A DNA stretch of 7,874 bases from contig CALIFM010000137.1 in the NCBI GenBank assembly GCA_938021685.1, forward strand, positions 1 to 7,874. Reading direction: 5' to 3'. Positions 5,710-7,874 of this stretch are shown one piece after another (the first letter of the stretch is position 1; every line of letters starts with the position of its first letter). The stretch is from an uncultured Gammaproteobacteria bacterium (lineage in GTDB: Bacteria > Pseudomonadota > Gammaproteobacteria > Arenicellales > Poriferihabitantaceae). The notes below the pieces were generated by a model. It did no database searches. It saw nothing but the letters and a program-made list of their open reading frames with translations, and was not told the DNA's origin. Made by a program: the position numbers and the translations under genes.

Positions 5710-7659
5710 ATGACAACTGAATCTAAAGACTTAGACGCCTTAGAAGATGAAAATATGGATGACGAAAACAAGGATGATGTCTTAGACGACGTCAACGATG
5801 AGGCAACAACCGTTGCTGAGGGTGAGCCAGAGGCAGCCTCAGATGATCCAGATGTAAAGCAGCCTAAAGCAGCTGAGCAATCAGCGATGAAGCAAATGAT
5901 CTTGAAAGGCAAGGCCGCTGGCTTTTTGACTTATGCTGAGATCAACGACCACTTGCCGCAAGACATGCACGACACCGATCAAATCGAGGCGGTGGTGAAA
6001 ATGATTAACGACATGGGCATCGAGGTATTTGACAAAGTGCCGGATGCCGATGAAGTGCTTCTGAAAACTGATAACCCCGACGATGAAGAGGTAGTTGAAG
6101 AAGCTGAAGCCGTACTTAAAACAGCGGTTGAAAGTGAATTTGGTCGTACCACCGACCCAGTGCGCATGTATATGCGTGAGATGGGCACAGTAGAGCTGTT
6201 GACGCGTGAAGATGAAATTCGTTTGGCCAAGCGTATCGAAGCGGGCCTCAAGCAGCGCAATGCTGCTTTGACCACTTGCCCGAAAGTAATTGAAGAAGTG
6301 GTGAATATCATCGACCGTATTCGTGCGGAAGAAATGAAGCTGCGAGATTTCTTAGTTGACTTCATTGATCCCAACGAAGTATTGCCTGATGTGATCGAAC
6401 CGCCTGCACCGCGCGAAGAGGGCGAAGAAGTAGAAGAAGATACAGGGCCAGACCCAGTTGAAGCCGCTAAGCGCTTCAGGAAAATCAAAACGCTGTTCAA
6501 CAACTATAAAAAATTAGTGGCCGAGTTAGGTGAACATCACGAGAAAGCGGCTAATCAGCGGCAGAAAGTCTCGGATGAATTGATGCAACTTAAGTTGGTG
6601 CCGGTTCAGGTTGAAAAGCTCAACGCCCTGATGCGTGATTCGATGGACAAAACCCGCAAGCTAGAACGTAAAGTAGCTGGCATTTGCCTTTCAAAATGCC
6701 GTGTGCCGCGCAAAGCGTTTATCACGACTTTTCAGGGCAATGAAACATCAGAGGCATGGTTGGCAGACTTGAAAAAAGCTGCTCCCGATTGCGCGGCGAA
6801 ACTAGACCAGTTTGATGGCCACCTTGTGCTGCACACCAAGCAAATGCAAAATGTTGAAGCCACCATGGGGTTGCCGCTGAGTACGCTCAAAGAAATTGCA
6901 CGTAAGATGGCTATTGGCGAAGCCAAGGCCCGTCGCGCCAAGAAAGAAATGGTGGAAGCTAACCTGCGTTTGGTGATTTCGATTGCGAAAAAATATACCA
7001 ACCGCGGATTGCAGTTTTTGGATTTAATTCAAGAAGGTAACATTGGCCTGATGAAAGCGGTGGATAAGTTTGAATATCGCCGTGGTTATAAGTTTTCAAC
7101 CTATGCCACCTGGTGGATTCGCCAAGCGATCACGCGCTCAATTGCTGACCAGGCGCGCACCATTCGTATTCCAGTACATATGATTGAAACGATCAATAAG
7201 CTCAATCGTATGTCGCGGCAGATCATGCAAGAAAAGGGTCGTGAGGCTACGCCAGAGGAACTGTCAGAGCTAATGGAAATGCCCGAGGATAAAATCCGTA
7301 AGGTGCTTAAAATTGCTAAAGAGCCTATCTCGATGGAAACGCCAGTGGGTGATGATGATGATTCGCATTTGGGTGATTTTATCGAAGATAAAAATATTCA
7401 AGCGCCCGATGAGTATGCGACTAACCTGGGCCTTAGAAATGCGACCCGCGAAATTTTGGACACCCTTACTGAGCGTGAAGCCAAAGTGTTACAAATGCGT
7501 TTCGGCATTAACATGAATACGGATCACACGCTCGAAGAAGTGGGCAAGCAGTTTGATGTAACGCGCGAACGCATTCGTCAAATAGAAGCCAAAGCGCTGC
7601 GCAAGTTGCGCCACCCTAGCCGCTCGGAACAGCTTAAAAACTTTCTAGAGCAAAACTAA
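5710..7659 (+). CDS. rpoD: RNA polymerase primary sigma factor, sigma-70
   Basis: Directs core RNA polymerase to housekeeping promoters. It has 649 residues, against 613 in E. coli. Domains in order: an acidic N-terminal extension (1 to about 52), region 1.1 (about 60-118), region 1.2 (about 145-180, DPVRMYMREMGTVELLTRE), a shortened acidic non-conserved region (about 185-395), region 2 (about 405-485, with FSTYATWWIRQAITR at 462-476), region 3 (about 488-565) and region 4 (about 580-640). The helix-turn-helix at 607-631 contains VTRERIRQIEAKALRKLR (617-634). Regions 2 to 4 are almost the same as E. coli, so -10 and -35 recognition should be standard. The ATG at 5710 is the only start upstream of region 1.1 with a usable ribosome site (AGGG at 5698-5701, 8 nt spacing); an in-frame stop lies 36 nt upstream. 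Met16 and Met60 are possible internal starts but lack a clear site. Unlike many proteobacteria, no dnaG precedes it. Confidence 0.98.
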   Translation: MTTESKDLDALEDENMDDENKDDVLDDVNDEATTVAEGEPEAASDDPDVKQPKAAEQSAMKQMILKGKAAGFLTYAEINDHLPQDMHDTDQIEAVVKMINDMGIEVFDKVPDADEVLLKTDNPDDEEVVEEAEAVLKTAVESEFGRTTDPVRMYMREMGTVELLTREDEIRLAKRIEAGLKQRNAALTTCPKVIEEVVNIIDRIRAEEMKLRDFLVDFIDPNEVLPDVIEPPAPREEGEEVEEDTGPDPVEAAKRFRKIKTLFNNYKKLVAELGEHHEKAANQRQKVSDELMQLKLVPVQVEKLNALMRDSMDKTRKLERKVAGICLSKCRVPRKAFITTFQGNETSEAWLADLKKAAPDCAAKLDQFDGHLVLHTKQMQNVEATMGLPLSTLKEIARKMAIGEAKARRAKKEMVEANLRLVISIAKKYTNRGLQFLDLIQEGNIGLMKAVDKFEYRRGYKFSTYATWWIRQAITRSIADQARTIRIPVHMIETINKLNRMSRQIMQEKGREATPEELSELMEMPEDKIRKVLKIAKEPISMETPVGDDDDSHLGDFIEDKNIQAPDEYATNLGLRNATREILDTLTEREAKVLQMRFGINMNTDHTLEEVGKQFDVTRERIRQIEAKALRKLRHPSRSEQLKNFLEQN

Positions 7660-7680
7660 GCCCTGCGGCGGGGCCTTTTT
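7660..7680 (+). terminator. Rho-independent terminator of rpoD
   Basis: Immediately after the stop codon, GCCCTG-CGG-CGGGGC forms a 6-bp stem (one G-U pair) with a 3-nt loop, followed by C and five T residues (7676-7680). An overlapping longer pairing, AGCCCTG (7659-7665) with CAGGGCT (7681-7687), encloses the T-run and could form an alternative hairpin. Placement and form are classical. Confidence 0.88.
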
Positions 7681-7725
7681 CAGGGCTGCTGTTAAAGGGT
7701 GCAATTGATGTAATGCTTGTTTATA

Positions 7726-7752
7726 TTTTTAGGCCGCTATGCGGGCTAAAAA
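7726..7752. repeat. Strong inverted repeat between rpoD and the tRNA
   Basis: The arms are TTTTTAGGCCGC and GCGGGCTAAAAA around a TAT centre, giving 12-bp arms with a single G-G mismatch. On both strands the T-run precedes the stem and the A-run follows it, so it lacks the ordinary terminator layout. It ends one base before the putative tRNA -35 box. It could be a protein-binding site, a transcript 3' structure or an insulating hairpin; the A/T part may also act as an UP-like element. Confidence 0.6.
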
Positions 7753-7783
7753 TTGCACAAGTTCCCTAAGAGTTAGATAGAAT
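7753..7783 (+). promoter_or_regulatory. Promoter candidate for the tRNA gene
   Basis: TTGCAC (7753-7758) and TAGAAT (7778-7783) are separated by 19 bp, longer than the ideal 17. Both boxes are reasonable (four and five of six). The A/T-rich end of the inverted repeat sits directly upstream like an UP element. The tRNA begins 63 bp after the -10, which leaves a 5' leader to be removed by RNase P. The spacing lowers confidence. Confidence 0.42.
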
Positions 7784-7846
7784 ACGCTCACCATGCGGTA
7801 CCTGCTAAGGATCTAAATTAAAGCCGCGTCTGTGCAAGTCACATAA

Positions 7847-7874
7847 GGGCCTGTAGCTCAGCTGGTTAGAGCAG
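7847..7874 (+). tRNA. tRNA gene, 5' part only (cut by the window edge)
   Basis: The sequence fits the start of a tRNA: 7-nt acceptor strand GGGCCTG, then T8 and A9, D-stem GCTC (7856-7859) pairing with GAGC (7869-7872), D-loop AGCTGGTTA and base 26. The anticodon is outside the window, so the isoacceptor cannot be read. By memory the 5' end resembles the Pseudomonas tRNA with a CAU anticodon (Ile2 or Met type), but other tRNAs share this start. Confidence 0.9.

Noticed and set aside
5448..5912. 154-codon minus-strand open frame running from the intergenic region antisense into rpoD
   Set aside because: The overlap with rpoD explains its Ser-rich N-terminal half, since Asp/Glu codons read backwards give Ser and Phe. 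The rest has no recognisable protein character.
5979..6503. 174-codon minus-strand open frame
   Set aside because: Antisense to rpoD; the Ser/Thr-rich composition is the shadow of the acidic non-conserved region.
1..7874. A novel defence, mobile or biosynthetic system
   Set aside because: Every long coding region is a conserved housekeeping gene except the small DUF2007 gene; there are no integrases, transposases, terminal repeats, toxin-antitoxin pairs or CRISPR repeats.

Overview
The window is an ordinary chromosomal housekeeping stretch from a gammaproteobacterium of moderate GC content. I found no mobile element, phage gene, CRISPR array or defence system. The assignment rests on three things. 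The sigma factor is a primary RpoD whose regions 2 to 4 look almost like the E. coli protein. PBP1B carries a UB2H domain, a gammaproteobacterial trait. HemB is the aspartate-rich, Mg-dependent type and reads very like the Pseudomonas enzyme. The trailing tRNA start also fits a Pseudomonas-like lineage. A non-enteric gammaproteobacterium is likely; the exact order is a guess.

Minus-strand block (1-5314). In transcription order it holds hisG (long-form ATP phosphoribosyltransferase), nadC (quinolinate phosphoribosyltransferase), hemB (porphobilinogen synthase), a small gene for a DUF2007-type protein with a C-terminal zinc ribbon, and mrcB (PBP1B). mrcB runs off the left edge just before its last active-site motif. 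hisG, nadC and hemB are closely spaced (55 and 12 bp gaps) and may share the promoter upstream of hisG. The DUF2007 gene has a 129-bp upstream gap with its own likely promoter, and it overlaps mrcB by 14 bp, so the last two genes probably form a second unit. HisG and NadC both spend PRPP at an early step, for histidine and NAD respectively. HemB feeds haem synthesis and PBP1B builds peptidoglycan.

Divergent region (5315-5709). About 395 bp separate hisG from rpoD. It carries the hisG promoter candidate on the minus strand and several weak rpoD promoter candidates on the plus strand. No convincing gene lies in it.

Plus-strand block (5710-7874). rpoD encodes a 649-residue sigma-70 with an unusual acidic N-terminal extension of about 50 residues. 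It ends at a clear intrinsic terminator. A strong inverted repeat, a promoter candidate and the first 28 nt of a tRNA gene follow and run off the right edge.

The points most worth a second look are the RpoD extension, rpoD lying away from its usual dnaG neighbour, the overlap of the uncharacterised zinc-ribbon gene with mrcB, the lineage of HisG, and the inverted repeat abutting the tRNA promoter.
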